From the NCBI GenBank assembly GCA_947034895.1, contig OX344764.1, positions 5,022,001 to 5,086,000 on the forward strand: DNA of 64,000 nucleotides, in the 5' to 3' direction. Within the stretch, counting starts at the first letter, position 1. Each line of letters opens with the position of its first letter. The stretch comes from Rhytidiadelphus loreus. Lineage: Eukaryota > Streptophyta > Bryopsida > Hypnales > Hylocomiaceae. Shown here in pieces: positions 37,094 to 49,200 of the stretch. The position numbers were made by a program, and so were the translations under genes. A model generated the notes under the pieces. That model did not search any database, was not told the origin of the DNA, and worked only from the letters and a program-made list of their open reading frames with translations.

Positions 37094-37814
37094 ACATACC
37101 ATTTCCCCCTTTCCAAGGTACAGTAGTAGTATCACTGTACGATGAACTGAAGCCCGGCCGGGCAACTGGTTCAAAAAGCCTGTATTCCCTCTCAAGGCTG
37201 CACCCAATGATAATAATACTCTTGGCATATTGCCTTGCAAGCTGGTTGACTCCCCCTTCTCTGGAATTGCTTATTGCTGGCCATCCATTCCAAACTGATG
37301 CGTATCAATTGTTTTTTGTCAATCAATTGTTTTTGTCCTGGAAACCGTTGGAAGAGCTTGTTGTGTGCACGGCACCCCTCACTCGCATGATGATTTTGGA
37401 ACAGTTAGAACAGTTAACCATCCATTGTTTGTTTGGGAAGTATAATAATAATAACTGATACAACTGAAGGGAAGGCTCCAGGTAGCCTCACTGGTCTCCC
37501 AAAAGTGAATACAGAAAATCTGGGGTGTAACTGTAACTGTACCTTTCCTTTTTTTTATTCTGTTTTTTTCCCCACTTTGTGCACTTGTAAAAAGAGGGTC
37601 AGGTAGACCTAGAAATGATCTAACTTATGGTAGGACACCACCTGAGTGTTATAATAAGTCACCCAATTCTGACATCTATTAGACCCTCCCATTTGTGTGA
37701 GTGACCCACTCACCTATTATCACAATCTTAGCAATCTTTTAACATCATGACAATGATATGGCAATGGTGTCTCTACCACACCGCCAATTCCTAAGCATCT
37801 GAGTTACAATGCAT

Positions 37815-37861
37815 AGGATCCACCTATGTGACAGTTTCAGCCTGTCACATAGGTGGATCCT
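37815..37861. repeat. Perfect 20-bp hairpin, 7-nt loop
   Basis: Arms 37815-37834 and 37842-37861 are exact complements (AGGATCCACCTATGTGACAG). The loop is TTTCAGC. It lies 37 bp before a small tandem repeat. Confidence 0.85.
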
Positions 37862-37898
37862 AAACCGAAATTTGCAGAAATCAGTAGTTAGCAAATGG

Positions 37899-37974
37899 GA
37901 GGTAAGTATGTGCCCTTCAAATGCGTCAGTAAATCAGAGGTAAGTATGTGCCTTTCAAATGCGTCAGCAAATCA
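37899..37974. repeat. 38-bp tandem repeat, two copies
   Basis: Unit GAGGTAAGTATGTGCCYTTC.. at 37899-37936 and 37937-37974 with two differences. The following AAGGTGAGCATTTGAAGG is a partial inverted echo of the unit. Confidence 0.85.
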
Positions 37975-38379
37975 AAGGTGAGCATTTGAAGGACACATTA
38001 ACTTAAAGTCTAGGGACACATTAAGAGGTAGTCTAGCTGATAAAATAATAGACACATGGACGCTTTTGGGTGCCTTCAACGTTAAAAAAACTACCTAAAA
38101 TTTGCTACATTGTTACTTAAATTTTTTCAGTAGTTAAATATACATTGGAGAAAATCCTTGAAAAAATTAAATTTTAGTCAAGACAACAATAACCAATAGA
38201 ATTTGATAGCCCAATTTGCAACTTCCTCTACATTGGAATTAGCATCTCTTTAGTCAATTTTGTATAATAGTACTCCCAATAATCCTTTACAACTTGCAAA
38301 ATTTATTTATTTATATTTATTTTTAATACTACTCATTCTCAAGGTAGCCAAAGTTGATGCTTGTTTGTCTTGAAGGTAG

Positions 38380-38700
38380 TAAGGTAGTGTGCTCATAAAC
38401 CATCACTTTATGGGCTGTTGGGCCTTTTTGATGGTTTTCAGATGCCTAAAAATATTTTCACTTATTTTTCACTTGAAGAGAAATTGATGCGGAATGAAGC
38501 CCAAGTGGTTTCATATTTTTCGGAGCATTTATGAATTACTTATGAATTTTCAAAGAATTCTACCATGGGCACCTATTTGTGATCCTAGGCCTTGCAAAAC
38601 TTACACACGCGCGGTCTGAAAAAAGATATGGTGTGACCAAAAACAAGCAATGAAGCATTGAAAAAGTAATACTTAAGGTTCCTAAATGTGACCTTTACTA
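38380..38700. repeat. Diverged relative of the 39613 element
   Basis: Shares AAGTGGTTT.ATATTTTTC, GAATTACTTAT.AATTTTCAAAGA and GGCACCTATTTGTGA.C.TAGG with the body of the element at 39613-40019. Its ends are not recognisable. Confidence 0.55.
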
Positions 38701-39612
38701 AACTGAAGCCCTAAACGCCCCAAGGAATCAATATTGTCTTCACATACTTTCAAGTCCAATTCAAAGTGCTATAACTTTTGCATCCAATTTCCAAATTCAA
38801 TAAAACTTGTTGTAAAATTTTCACTCTCTCTTCTAGTTTGTGTGATAAATTTTTCAGATCAATCCAAGTTATATTGATTTTTTGGGAGCCAATCAAAGTT
38901 CACAAGTTCAATTTGAGTTTACCAAACCGCATTTGCTGGCTGCAGCTTCGGGGGCTTCTATCTCCTTCATTCTAAGTTTTTTTTCAGTAAAATTTGTTGG
39001 GTTATGTTTCCCTTGAAGTCTAGTTATTGTGGTAAAATTTTCATGTCAATTCAAGTGTTTTGAATGTTTGGGAGCAATTCGAAATTCTAAATCCCGACAT
39101 TCTTCAATCACAGTGAACTTTGGCGGCTTATAACTTTTTCATACAAGGTCCGTTTTCAATCATTTTTTGTTGGAAAAGTTGCGCCTACTAGTTTGTGTGG
39201 CTAAAATTTCATATCAATCCAAGAATTAATGAGTGACTAAGAATCATTTTAATAAAAGGATGTTCAACTGTAAATGTGTTTCTTGCAAAAATGAAGTGGG
39301 CACTTATCTTGTATCCACTTAGTTCAAAATCAACCCACCTTGGCTCTTATTACACCATATGTGAAGTATAAACCAACATCTAACAAACCTTATTAAGCTC
39401 TCACATTATCAAAAGCCCATTTCAGAACCACTTAGTGTCCATTTCAAAGCCTCTTATAAGGATGGTTCCAAGAAGTGGGTTGCAATTCGAGCCACTGACC
39501 TTATATTGAACTAAATTCCATAAACTAAGTAGCATATTGCACTAAATTCCATAAACTAGTTCTGAGATCACCAGCTTTCACCTTATGTTAGTATGTTAAC
39601 TGCTATTGATAA

Positions 39613-40021
39613 AGTAGTATGCTCTAAAAGCGACCATTTAAGAGCTGGTTCGCCTTTTTCATAGCCTAAAGTGGACAAAATTATTTTTAGATCATTTTTC
39701 AGAGAAAGAAAAATGGATGTGGAAACTAACACAAGTGGTTTTGTATTTTTCCAAGTATTTTTGAATTACTTATAAATTTTCAAAGATTCAGGGCATAGGC
39801 ACCTATTTGTGACCATAGGTCTCCCAAAATCTGTTCACTTGCAGTTTGTAAACAGATGTGCAGAAATCAAAGGCAGTGATTGGCTCTTGCAATAGAAAAA
39901 TAATTTTTTCTTGATGCATTCAATTGTTACAGTGGTCCATTTAAGGATCACCTGGTTTCCATTTTTCACCCCAAAATAGGAGCGGTTTGAAGAAGGGGAG
40001 CGCTTTTACAGCATACTACCT
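39613..40021. mobile_element. Third member of the TAGTATG MITE family
   Basis: The left end AGTAGTATGCTCTAAAAGCGACC and inverted right end AGGTAGTATGCTGTAAAAGCGCTCC enclose about 409 bp. TAA stands directly outside both ends. There is no coding potential. The body differs from the 36792 and 55577 copies except near the ends, so it is a sub-family. Confidence 0.75.
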
Positions 40022-41359
40022 TAAAGCAGTTTTTGGATTCCCTTGAGAGTTGCAATTGTAGCATTTTCTTAAGTTAAAACACTGGTGTGTGGGTCATGTC
40101 AAATCTCAAATCCCCAAAAGGTACCTCGGTTTTGCCCTGTCTGGCGGCAGCCACCCAGACTGCTAGAAAATGAGATCTTTGCTCCAGAGGAGACCTTGAA
40201 ATCACAGTTCACAAGGTCCCATGGACACATACTTAGAACAATTCTCAGATTGCGTACGAACAACAAGAAGCTACACTACCGTTGGCTTTGTCCCTGTAGC
40301 ATTGGCATACTTTTCGAGTAAGGTACGTACACCCAAATGTGTCACTGACCTTAAAGTGCCATCTTCACTATGTGTACATCTCCAAAATCAGTTCTGTACC
40401 TATGTGGAAGAAATGCTTTTAGAATCAAACTTTGTTCCTTAATAACTTTTGCATACAATATCCAAATGCCACATTCTCTAGTGTGTTGGAACCTCCTTTC
40501 ACTTTTCAACGAGAGCATATGAAAATCTAGCCAGTCTAATAACCATAGATAGTCTCAGTAGCAAAAAGTGGCGGTTTAGGGTGTACCCACCATAAGTACC
40601 CTACTTAGACTTCCTGACATTGATCTCCCAAGGAGTCCAATTGATTATAACCTCATGATCAAAGTTCAAGGTAAAACAACCCATTGTGGTTAAAGTTACG
40701 AGTTTGGTCTCATGCCATTGCTGAAATTTTTCAATTTTTTTCCCCACATAATGAGAAGTGTGAGAAACAATGAGAACAATTGAAATTATATATATATTTT
40801 TTATTTTTTATTTTTTTTTATTTTTTATTTTTGACAAAGTATGAATTTGTTGTGAATTTTTGAAGTGCTTAGTGCATCATGGCCCAAAAGAATTTGTAGA
40901 CTACCCCATAACCAACAAAATCTAAATCCATGATGCTCATCTTGTTCACCTAAAGCAATCATAATATTTTCTATCTTGGAAGGCCTAAAAAGTCAATTCT
41001 TACAATGAATTCACACTGGAAAGTTAGAAGTTCCTAATGAGGTTCCTAATCACTCCATTACTTTCATGTAAGACATGCATTGTGGTCAAAATCTCCCATA
41101 TTGAAAAAATTCATGATGGGGTCATTCCCTAAATGTCCAATATGAGTCATTTGACCACAATGGGTTGTTTTACCTTATGTGACTCAAGTCTACCTCAACA
41201 ATACCAAGATGATCAAAAACTTCAATTAACTATTCAACGTACTTTGTATTGCATCTCAAGTATGAATACATCTTCATGAAGATAAGGTGATATAATATAG
41301 AATCCACCTGTCACTAGAAGAAGACACAATTGTCCTACAAACTTTGGTACCTAGTCATG

Positions 41360-41700
41360 AACAAATATGGTCTAAATTCCTTACAGAGGATTTGGAATTA
41401 TAGTACATTGTAGAGGAAAAAAGTTGAAAATAGAAAATAACCTCAAAAAATTTGAAAATTCTTCTACATCCACATATTATTATGAAGAAGTGAAATTTTT
41501 TTGTCCAAAATGTGCTTCGGTCCATAATTATGTGTTATTCTACAGTTAGAAAATTTGATAGAATATGATTATTGGCCCAAAGTTAAAATTGCAATAAAAT
41601 AATCAATTCCCAAAAAAAATTCAAATTTTCAAAACCAAATTGAAACTAGACATAATAAATTTCATTTCTTTAGTTCACTTTTGATTCGTCAGAGATCAAT
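41360..41700. repeat. Dispersed repeat, copy B (partner at 25030-25400)
   Basis: Same word order as copy A, more A-rich, and ending near CATTTCTTTAGTTC where copy A has CATTTTCTTTAGTTGGC. Confidence 0.7.
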
Positions 41701-42064
41701 TTTATGGCTACATTTCACATCAAAATTGAGTAATGAGCTAGAAGTTGTCAAAAAATTCTCTACAATTGGTAAGCATTTTTTGTTTGCAAAAAAATAATAA
41801 AATGAATACCTCAATGAGGTTTTTTCCAATAGCTTCCACTACTCATACCTTCAAGGAATAGTATAAAAAAGGGTGGATATAAAATCACAATCCTTCAACC
41901 CCTAAAGGATCGAGGCACATTTTGGACAAAAATTGTGAAAAAAATGTCACTTTTTAAGGCAATGAGAAAAAAATGAAAATAATAAGTTTTTTTTCAACAT
42001 TCAATTGTTCAAATTTTGAATAGACTACTCTGGGAATGCGTGAAAAAATAAATTCAGAAACTCT

Positions 42065-42126
42065 TAGAATGATATTTTAAAGTCCTCCTAGAATGATATT
42101 TTAAAGTCCTCCTAGAATGATATTTT
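42065..42126. repeat. 24-bp tandem repeat, about 2.6 copies
   Basis: TAGAATGATATTTTAAAGTC begins at 42065, 42089 and 42113. The units are identical until the third breaks off. Confidence 0.9.
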
Positions 42127-43426
42127 TACACTGCACATGTTTGTCTTTTTGACATATGCATTTTGTATCATTTTTGTTACATAATTGCCAAATTTTAAAA
42201 GTTGTGGAAGAGTTTTGCACATGCTGCCCAAAGTTGTCCAAGGTTGCCGGAGCTGCCATCAAAGTTCAGATTAGCATAACTTTTGATCTAGGCACCAGAT
42301 TGGAAAAAAAAATAATATTCCCACTAAGAGGATACATGTTCACACCTTGTGTCAAAATTTGAAGAACATTTATTAAAAAAATTGACTTCATACGCACCTT
42401 CCCGAGGTCACCTCCGTACGTTCAATGGTCATTCGGTCCTTTAGGAGTTAAGCATTGAAAAGCATTGAAAGCATTCTAAAAGCCACAGTTTGGTTTCATA
42501 GGCACATTTGGGCTCATATATTTTTGCAAGGGTATGAAACTATGTTTGTAAAAACATCAACATTTGCAAATTAAGGTAGGAATACCATAAATGGCACCTT
42601 CCCTCCTAATGGTACAATAGGGTGTTCTAAAACCAACAATAGCTAGCTTTGATGTTGATTTGAAAAGATTCAATTTGCTGAAATTTGATTGGCTTAGACT
42701 TTATTAGGAACAAGTTCCAAGGGAAACCGTTTTAGGTGAAGCTATGAGACAGGAATGGGGTCTGTATGAGAAATCCACATTTATATTCAATAAAATATTC
42801 ATTTTTGAAGATTTTTATTTTTTATTTTTTTCATTCTTCCTCATCCTTATTTGTGCACACATTGAGCTGAATTTCTCAATGAATTTCCCATATCTTATAG
42901 GCTAAAATGCTTATTTTAACTGTTTATGGTATTCCTACCTTATAGACCCAATCAAATATCATAAATGGACATCAATCTAAATTCTCCATGTAGGAATGTC
43001 CCATACCACCGTAAGTTACAACAGAATGGAAGGAGTTTCTCAAGAATGTTGTGTATAAGGGTGCTCTTGCTCTCTCAACAAAATTACTCCGTATTCGAAT
43101 TACACTAATTAAATTAGTTTCCCTCTCTCAAATTGTTTAGCAGAATGTTTGCAACTGTGTTTCATCGAAGTCTGTGATGAAGTTTAATTTATCCCCTAAA
43201 TAAAATTAAAAGTCTGCTCAAGCTATTCCCTCTGAAGTCTTTTGGTTACAAGGATTGCATTTGTTTGATTCAAGCAGTAAAAAATAAAGAAAAATTTAAA
43301 TAGAAAAATTAAAGTCTACTACCAGTATCCAATTTCATAAAAAACATAAAATATAAAAAAATAGAGGCTCTGTGCAAAATGCTTTGGAATTTTTACTTAG
43401 GGTGAGAAACCTCTTCAGATGAGCAC

Positions 43427-43509
43427 GTCAACATGGCCGAGTGGTGATGGCGGCGGAGATCAGTTCCGCTGGGCTCAGTCCGTCGCAGGTTCGATCCCTG
43501 CTGTTGACT
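43427..43509 (+). tRNA. Class II tRNA-like gene, serine-type body, anticodon UCA
   Basis: Full cloverleaf of 83 nt. The acceptor stem is a perfect 7 bp (GTCAACA with TGTTGAC). D arm GCCGAGTGGTGATGGC, anticodon stem GCGGA/TCCGC, long variable arm with stem GGGC/GTCC, and T arm GCAGG-TTCGATC-CCTGC. The discriminator base is T. A-box and B-box promoter words are intact, and TTTT follows three bases after the end. The body resembles eukaryotic serine tRNAs. The anticodon loop is GATCAGT (43458-43464), so the anticodon is TCA, reading UGA. Base 33 is A where tRNAs have T. All stems are intact, which argues against simple decay. Alternatives: a serine tRNA pseudogene altered in the loop, or the head of a tRNA-derived SINE. 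It lacks the 8-9 bp acceptor stem of selenocysteine tRNA. Confidence 0.7.
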
Positions 43510-43697
43510 CCTTTTCGGGTAAAATACTCCGGAGTCCTAAAATTTAAATTTAAATTTGAGTCCTTAATTTTTTAGGTTTTGAGGCAAATGGTCCTCCCAT
43601 GTTGGGAAAAGGTATTATGCTTTGCAAGATGCTTGGGAGGGATTTATCAGACTTATGAGTTACAGTAATTCAATAATTCAACGATTGGGGTTTTGGT

Positions 43698-44190
43698 GGA
43701 GTCATATAAGACAATTTTGTTTGTTGTAGTAGTTTCCTTTTCAAAATGCAAAAATGAGGAGCCATATAAGACAATTTTGTAACAGTTTCTTTTTCAAGAA
43801 TGCAAAAAAGGGCCTCCACTTTTTCAATAAACAATGTTATGGTTGAAGTGTTAAAGAATGTTATGGTTAAGGAGCCATATAAGACAATTTTGTAGTGGTT
43901 TCTTTTTCAACAATGCAAAAAGGACCCCTACCTTATTGGTAAACAATGCTTGTGGTTGAGGAGCCATATAAGACAATTTTATTCATCCCTACCTCATTGG
44001 TGAACAATGTTAAACAATATTGTGGTCGAGGAGCCATATAAGACAATTTTATTCACCCCTACCTCATTGGTGAACAATATTAAACAATGTTGTGGTTGAG
44101 GAGCTAGATAAGACAATTTTATTCACTATAGAGGGGTCCTTTTCAAGGATGCAAAAAAGACCCTTACCTCATCGGTAAACAATGTTAAAT
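43698..44190. repeat. Complex tandem array, about six units
   Basis: GGAG.CATATAAGACAATTTT (one copy reads GGAGCTAGATAAG) recurs six times at intervals of about 60-115 bp. Linked words are TTTCTTTTTCAA.AATGCAAAAA, CCCTACCTCATTGGTGAACAA and TTGTGGTTGAGGAG. Units differ by internal deletions. Confidence 0.85.
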
Positions 44191-44412
44191 AGTGTTACGA
44201 GGGAGAACTAACCCTTCGATTGGCCCAACCAAGGTGTCCTTGTGATAAATGTAAAATGTGTCTTCTATTTCATGCGGTTTCATTAATTTTTATATTTGTT
44301 GAGCTAATTGGGGTCTTTGGTTTTGTATATGAATTCAAATTATTCAAATTTTTATCATTACTAGATAAATTATATGTTCCAACATTCTTTTAGAGGCAAT
44401 GAGGAGGTCAAT

Positions 44413-44534
44413 TCTTCTTTTAGTTTGTCAACGCTTCCTTTAGTTGCTTGATGAAGAGAATAGTGAAGGCCCATCTTCTTCTAGTTTGTCAACTCTTCCT
44501 TTAGTTGCTTGATGAAGAGAATAGTGAAGGCCTA
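44413..44534. repeat. 61-bp tandem duplication
   Basis: Copies 44413-44473 and 44474-44534 share TTTAGTTGCTTGATGAAGAG and AATAGTGAAGGCC with only a few differences. Confidence 0.9.
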
Positions 44535-44567
44535 GCACTAGTAGGAACCCGTGTTTTTTTAGAAGCT

Positions 44568-44649
44568 ACTTGTTACCAATGTAGGTAATTCTAATAGAAT
44601 GAATTTGGACTTGTTACCAATGTAGGTAATTCTAATAGAATGAATTTAG
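44568..44649. repeat. 41-bp tandem duplication
   Basis: ACTTGTTACCAATGTAGGTA.. begins at 44568 and 44609. The two copies are almost identical. Confidence 0.9.
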
Positions 44650-44940
44650 GCAATCCATTCCAACATCAATAAGCCAAATTGGAGAATCAAACGTGAAATA
44701 TATCCAAACCATTTGCAATATACTTGTGTAGTAAAAATCTTTTGACATATTACATATTATATTTAGACGGTCTTTTTAAATTAGTCAAGCTTCAAAACCA
44801 CATAGAATTACTCTACCTATTTCAACTAAGGTTTCTTGACTTGCAAGAAAGTAATTTTTTTAAAATTGCAATATTCATACTATAGATAAGTTTATAAAAG
44901 AAACCCATTGCTACTTCTTAACTGAAGTCAATTTTTTATT

Positions 44941-45165
44941 ACATTAAAGTTATGAGTTAGAAGTCCACAAAATATAATAATCAAGAAGTTAGAGTGTGCT
45001 AAACTCTCTCTAAGAGATCCATGGACAAATCTAACACCTTGGAAGATCCTATCTTTGCTCACATTAAAGTTATGAGTTAGAAGTCCACAAAACATAATAA
45101 ATGAGAAGGTGATGTGTGCTAAACACTCTCAAAGAGACCCATGGACAAATCTAACACTGTGGATA
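44941..45165. repeat. 120-bp tandem duplication
   Basis: ACATTAAAGTTATGAGTTAG starts at 44941 and 45061. CATGGACAAATCTAACAC recurs at the same offset of about 120 bp. Confidence 0.9.
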
Positions 45166-46273
45166 TCAAATTCATCAATATACTTAAAATGAACATTTTG
45201 AAGTCAAGATGTATTTATTCTTCTTCTATTGACCAAAATTTCTGGCTTCAAAATTCACTACTAATGACACAACAATAACAGAAAATGTGAATAAAATTGC
45301 ATTAATGCTACGACATTTAAATGAAAAATGTTTCAATAGGTCTAACTCATCACTATCATGAAAATAGTGTTGAAGAGGTTTATAAGGTTGTCAGTGTTGT
45401 GTCATGTTGAATCATTGCAGAATTCATCACTATCATGAAAATTCCACCAGTTGTAAAACTTCCCCACCAGTTGTAAAACTGACATGCTCCTTCACCCAAA
45501 TCCTGTTCTTCTCAATCATGAGATATTCAGAATCAGCACAACTGTATCAAACAAGATTGTGTGGGTCACTTCAGACAAATGTGTTGCAGGTCACAGAGTT
45601 CATGGCAACATAAATCACATCAAGAATAATGAAAGATGCATCATGGACAATTGTTGTGAAAGTAAGTGGCTATGAGAATGAAATGTGCATTAATTTAGTA
45701 CCCATTGACACATCTGTGTACCCATAGAAACAATCTCAGATATTGGTGCGACAGTTAATTCCTATGACAGTGATTTATCATTGGAAGATTAGTTGATGTT
45801 TCAAAGAAATGATGGGTGACGTGAGCGTAATCTGCGTTATCGTTAACAAACACAGCGTAAACTGAGGATCATACAGACGTAGTTGAAATGAAATTATGGT
45901 AGCAGTAGGAGCAAATTACACAGAGATGACAAGGAAAATTGGAACTACCTGATGAATGACCCGACGAATGGATCAGGAGCAGCATATTTGGCGATCTATC
46001 GCAAATAACCAACCTGCTTCAGGCCTTTGCGACAAGAGTACAGAAAATTTGGGTTTCTTTTTTACTGCATTTCGCCAAATCCATCCAAGTGAGGACTGGG
46101 ATTTGCCAAATCGTTCTTATTATAAGAAACTATGAAACACAAATAGAAAAATATAGTTAAAAGTAGTATGAACTGGCGTCTTTATCTTACAGACGATCGC
46201 AGATGAGCGACATAGCTGGAGGGCAAGAAATTTACCCCAATTCAGGAGATGAATGGTTTTTTATTTTTTGAAT
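45166..46273. other. Spacer and probable 3' UTR of the kinesin
   Basis: No gene is supported. ORFs at 45404-45675 are motif-free. A direct repeat of CCACCAGTTGTAAAACT occurs near 45447-45482. The last few hundred bases before 46273 are the likely 3' UTR. Confidence 0.5.
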
Positions 46274-49200
46274 TTAATAGACTAAATGGAGACGCCTTAA
46301 TTCTACTTGGAAAGTGCCACTGGCATTTAAAGTGCGTTGGGCAAGATTTCGGATGTCTTCTCTAGAACACTCTCGAGAAATTCGTACCAGTTCCCACAAG
46401 GCCCCGCCTAAAACAAGATCCTTGGCGTTCACTTCTGCAAAATCAAGACATTACCCAAGTATTAGGTGTCCTGATCGCAAATAACGGTAGACTGCAGTTT
46501 GTTATGATATTCGATTATTCGTCAGGGCAAATAACCACCCTGTGGTGGATGAGCTTTGGTACATATTTCCCTCGTCAAGCATCTTTCAACCAAAAAAGAA
46601 GTTCATGCAACTATTACAAAATTTCCTCCGAAATACAAGCAGATAAACACAAGTGAAACGAGGTAAAGAAGGACAACTGTTCCGTACCATGCTGGGCTAA
46701 GTGACAAAGAGCTAGTTCAATGTGACGGCGTATGGGTGATGCTTCGTTGTTGGCATTGGCCACAATCCAGGGCAAGGCTCCATCATCAATAAGTAAAGAC
46801 CTGCCCAACTTGTAACCTACAGATGTTCAATAGAGAGTTAATCCAAAATGCCTCAAAATCAGTAAGTACGAGGTAGATTACATCATAGCATGAATAAGCA
46901 CTAATACGTTACCTTGAGCAGCACCCCGTGATTCACACTTGGCAAAGTTTGCGATTCCCCTCGCAACTTGGGCCAGCACGTCAGGATGCCTTGATCGAAC
47001 CATACCAAGGAGTGCGCGAATGCCACCCTCCTCTCTCAGTTTGACTTGGAGCTTGTCTGCACGATTCCAAAGACAAAAGAAACTCACTATTGAAATCTTC
47101 TATCCTCGAAAGGCATCACCCACCAAGAATCCACGAAAATATGCAAAATACCCAGTGACACAAGCGGTATGCCATGTGGAAGACTTAAAGGAAGTGTAGA
47201 ACTGAACAGAAATCTGGTGGCATTTGCAGATAATAAATGGGAAGGAGAAGCACCATTGCCGCATAAGTTTGCTATAGCACCAGCAACCATTCGCAGTGTT
47301 TGCGGATCTTCAGCATCGTCCGCAGTTCGAGCAAGAAGACCTATTCCACCTTGAGACATAATTAACTCCTGGTTTGTTTCTGCATTCAAAACAAAGGAGG
47401 TGAACTCCTTTCCAACCAGAAGAAATATGCAGTGAAAACATCACCTCCAGGTAAAAGAAGATCCAGGACACTGCCAGATGAAGAAGTTACCATTCATGGC
47501 AAGGTTGGCCACAGCGCCAGCCGCTACACGCCTGATTGTCTCATCTTCTGAGCTCTGTAGAAGCATGAGCAAGGATCCCAACCCCCCAGCCTCTACAATT
47601 TTCTCTTGGTTGGCTTCTGAAATGACAGTCACACGTGAGTTGAGTATCATGGAATTAAACATTGCATCTAATGGTGCATCGGAGAACTAGTAAGCACGGA
47701 ACACAGGAGGTGATTTTACAATAACTGTAATGTAACAATGCCAATAATAGAGCAAAATTTCCAATCTCGAGTCGCAACGAAAGGGGCCCATAGAAACGCA
47801 ATGTCAACATTCTTGATTGCACGAAGTCCAGAGAGTCTGGATTAGCTGACCCTAGCACTTTCTCAAGACTTGGTTTCTCTTTCTGCAACTAGAATAGATA
47901 AGCCAACCAGGGCTGACGTTTCAACTTAAGACGGAGAGAGTTACCTTCGGCTGCAAGATTTGCCACGACCTTAACAGCGTGGACGCGAACATCAACATCC
48001 TCAGATTCCAACAACGAAAGTATCTTGTGAAGGCCAACTATAAACCACCAAACGAACGATTATAAATTCAGTATCAACTCTTTGAACAGTTGCATAAATC
48101 CCATGTCATGCAAACAAAATTCGAAATAATATAGAGAACATGATGGTCTCGACAGTCCGTAGAACCAATACGAAAGTAGAAAGAGTTCTGCATACTGATG
48201 TTGCATGTTATTTTCAAAGAAATTCAAACGTCAACACAAATAAAGCCAAAGAGTCGTTCTATCCGGGAATAAAAAGTATGGTAAGCCCTACCTTGTTCGA
48301 AGAGCTTGGCGATGGTTGCTCTCTGGCCATTGATGGTGTCACGCATATGGTTAGGCTTGCTGAGGCTTATAAGAGGGCTTTCCGAACCAAGTGAGCTTCT
48401 ACCTGAACCTCCGTTCGTCATGATTCTCCGTGAATGCTACCACCATTGTACCAGTGAGAAAAAGAGTTTAGTAATTGCGAGCCAAAAAATCTTGTGAGAT
48501 CAAAACCATAGCACCAATGTCAGCAATTCCAAACCGTATCCAAAATAGTTCAACTTCTCAATCTTTAGCGCAATAATATACGAAGAGCCTGATAGGGTGT
48601 GCAGTTGTTAAGAAGATGGCCGTGATTAACTACCTCATCATGCTCCTCAGTAAGGACAGAAACTTGCTCTTTAAGCTGCCGAACTTCCTCCTCTAGTCTC
48701 TCCCTCTCCCTCAACTCCTCGTCCAGTCTATGTCTCACCGTCAGAAGTTCATCACCTTGTTGCCTTGTCAGACTACCATTTACATTTCTTTTAGACATCT
48801 GTGTTTTGGCAACCCTGAGCTCTTGTTCCAGCTGATCACGGTTCTGACGTTCATTTTCCAGCAGTGTCCGGAGTTCTGCAATCTCAATCGTTTGCTCTTC
48901 AAAATGTAAGACCTTCTGACGTTCATTATCTAGCAATGTTTGAAGTTCCGCAATCTCTATGCTTTGTTCATCAGCCTGTTCCAGCTTCTGGCGTTCCTTC
49001 TCCAGTTGTGCTCGAAGTTCCGCAATCTGAACGCTTTGGTCATCAGACTGTCCGAGCTCCTGGCGTTCTTTTTCCAGCCGTGCTCGAAGCTCCTCGATCT
49101 CAAGGCTTTGAAAATTAGACTGCTGCTGAAAATATATCAGTAAACACATATCAGCGCATGTTTCATAGATTCCAGAAACAAGAAAAAACCTGATTGTTAC

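Larger units (their letters stand above)
40023..43426. other. AT-rich spacer with repeats, no supported gene
   Basis: Holds copy B of the dispersed repeat (41360-41700), an inverted pair around 41897-42446 and a 24-bp tandem repeat (42065-42126). Short ORFs at 40085-40442 and 42156-42362 have no recognisable motif. Confidence 0.5.

Noticed and set aside
30921..43426. LTR retrotransposons in the long spacers
   Set aside because: I saw no long direct repeats with TG..CA ends, primer-binding sites, or reverse transcriptase, integrase or protease motifs in any frame.
43427..43509. Selenocysteine tRNA, because of anticodon UCA
   Set aside because: The acceptor stem is 7 bp with a 5-bp T stem, and the body matches serine tRNAs. 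Selenocysteine tRNAs have longer acceptor stems, a longer D stem and U33.
48864..49118. Plus-strand ORF with repeated [15 protein letters not shown] units
   Set aside because: Its repeats simply mirror the 72-bp coiled-coil repeats of the kinesin on the minus strand.
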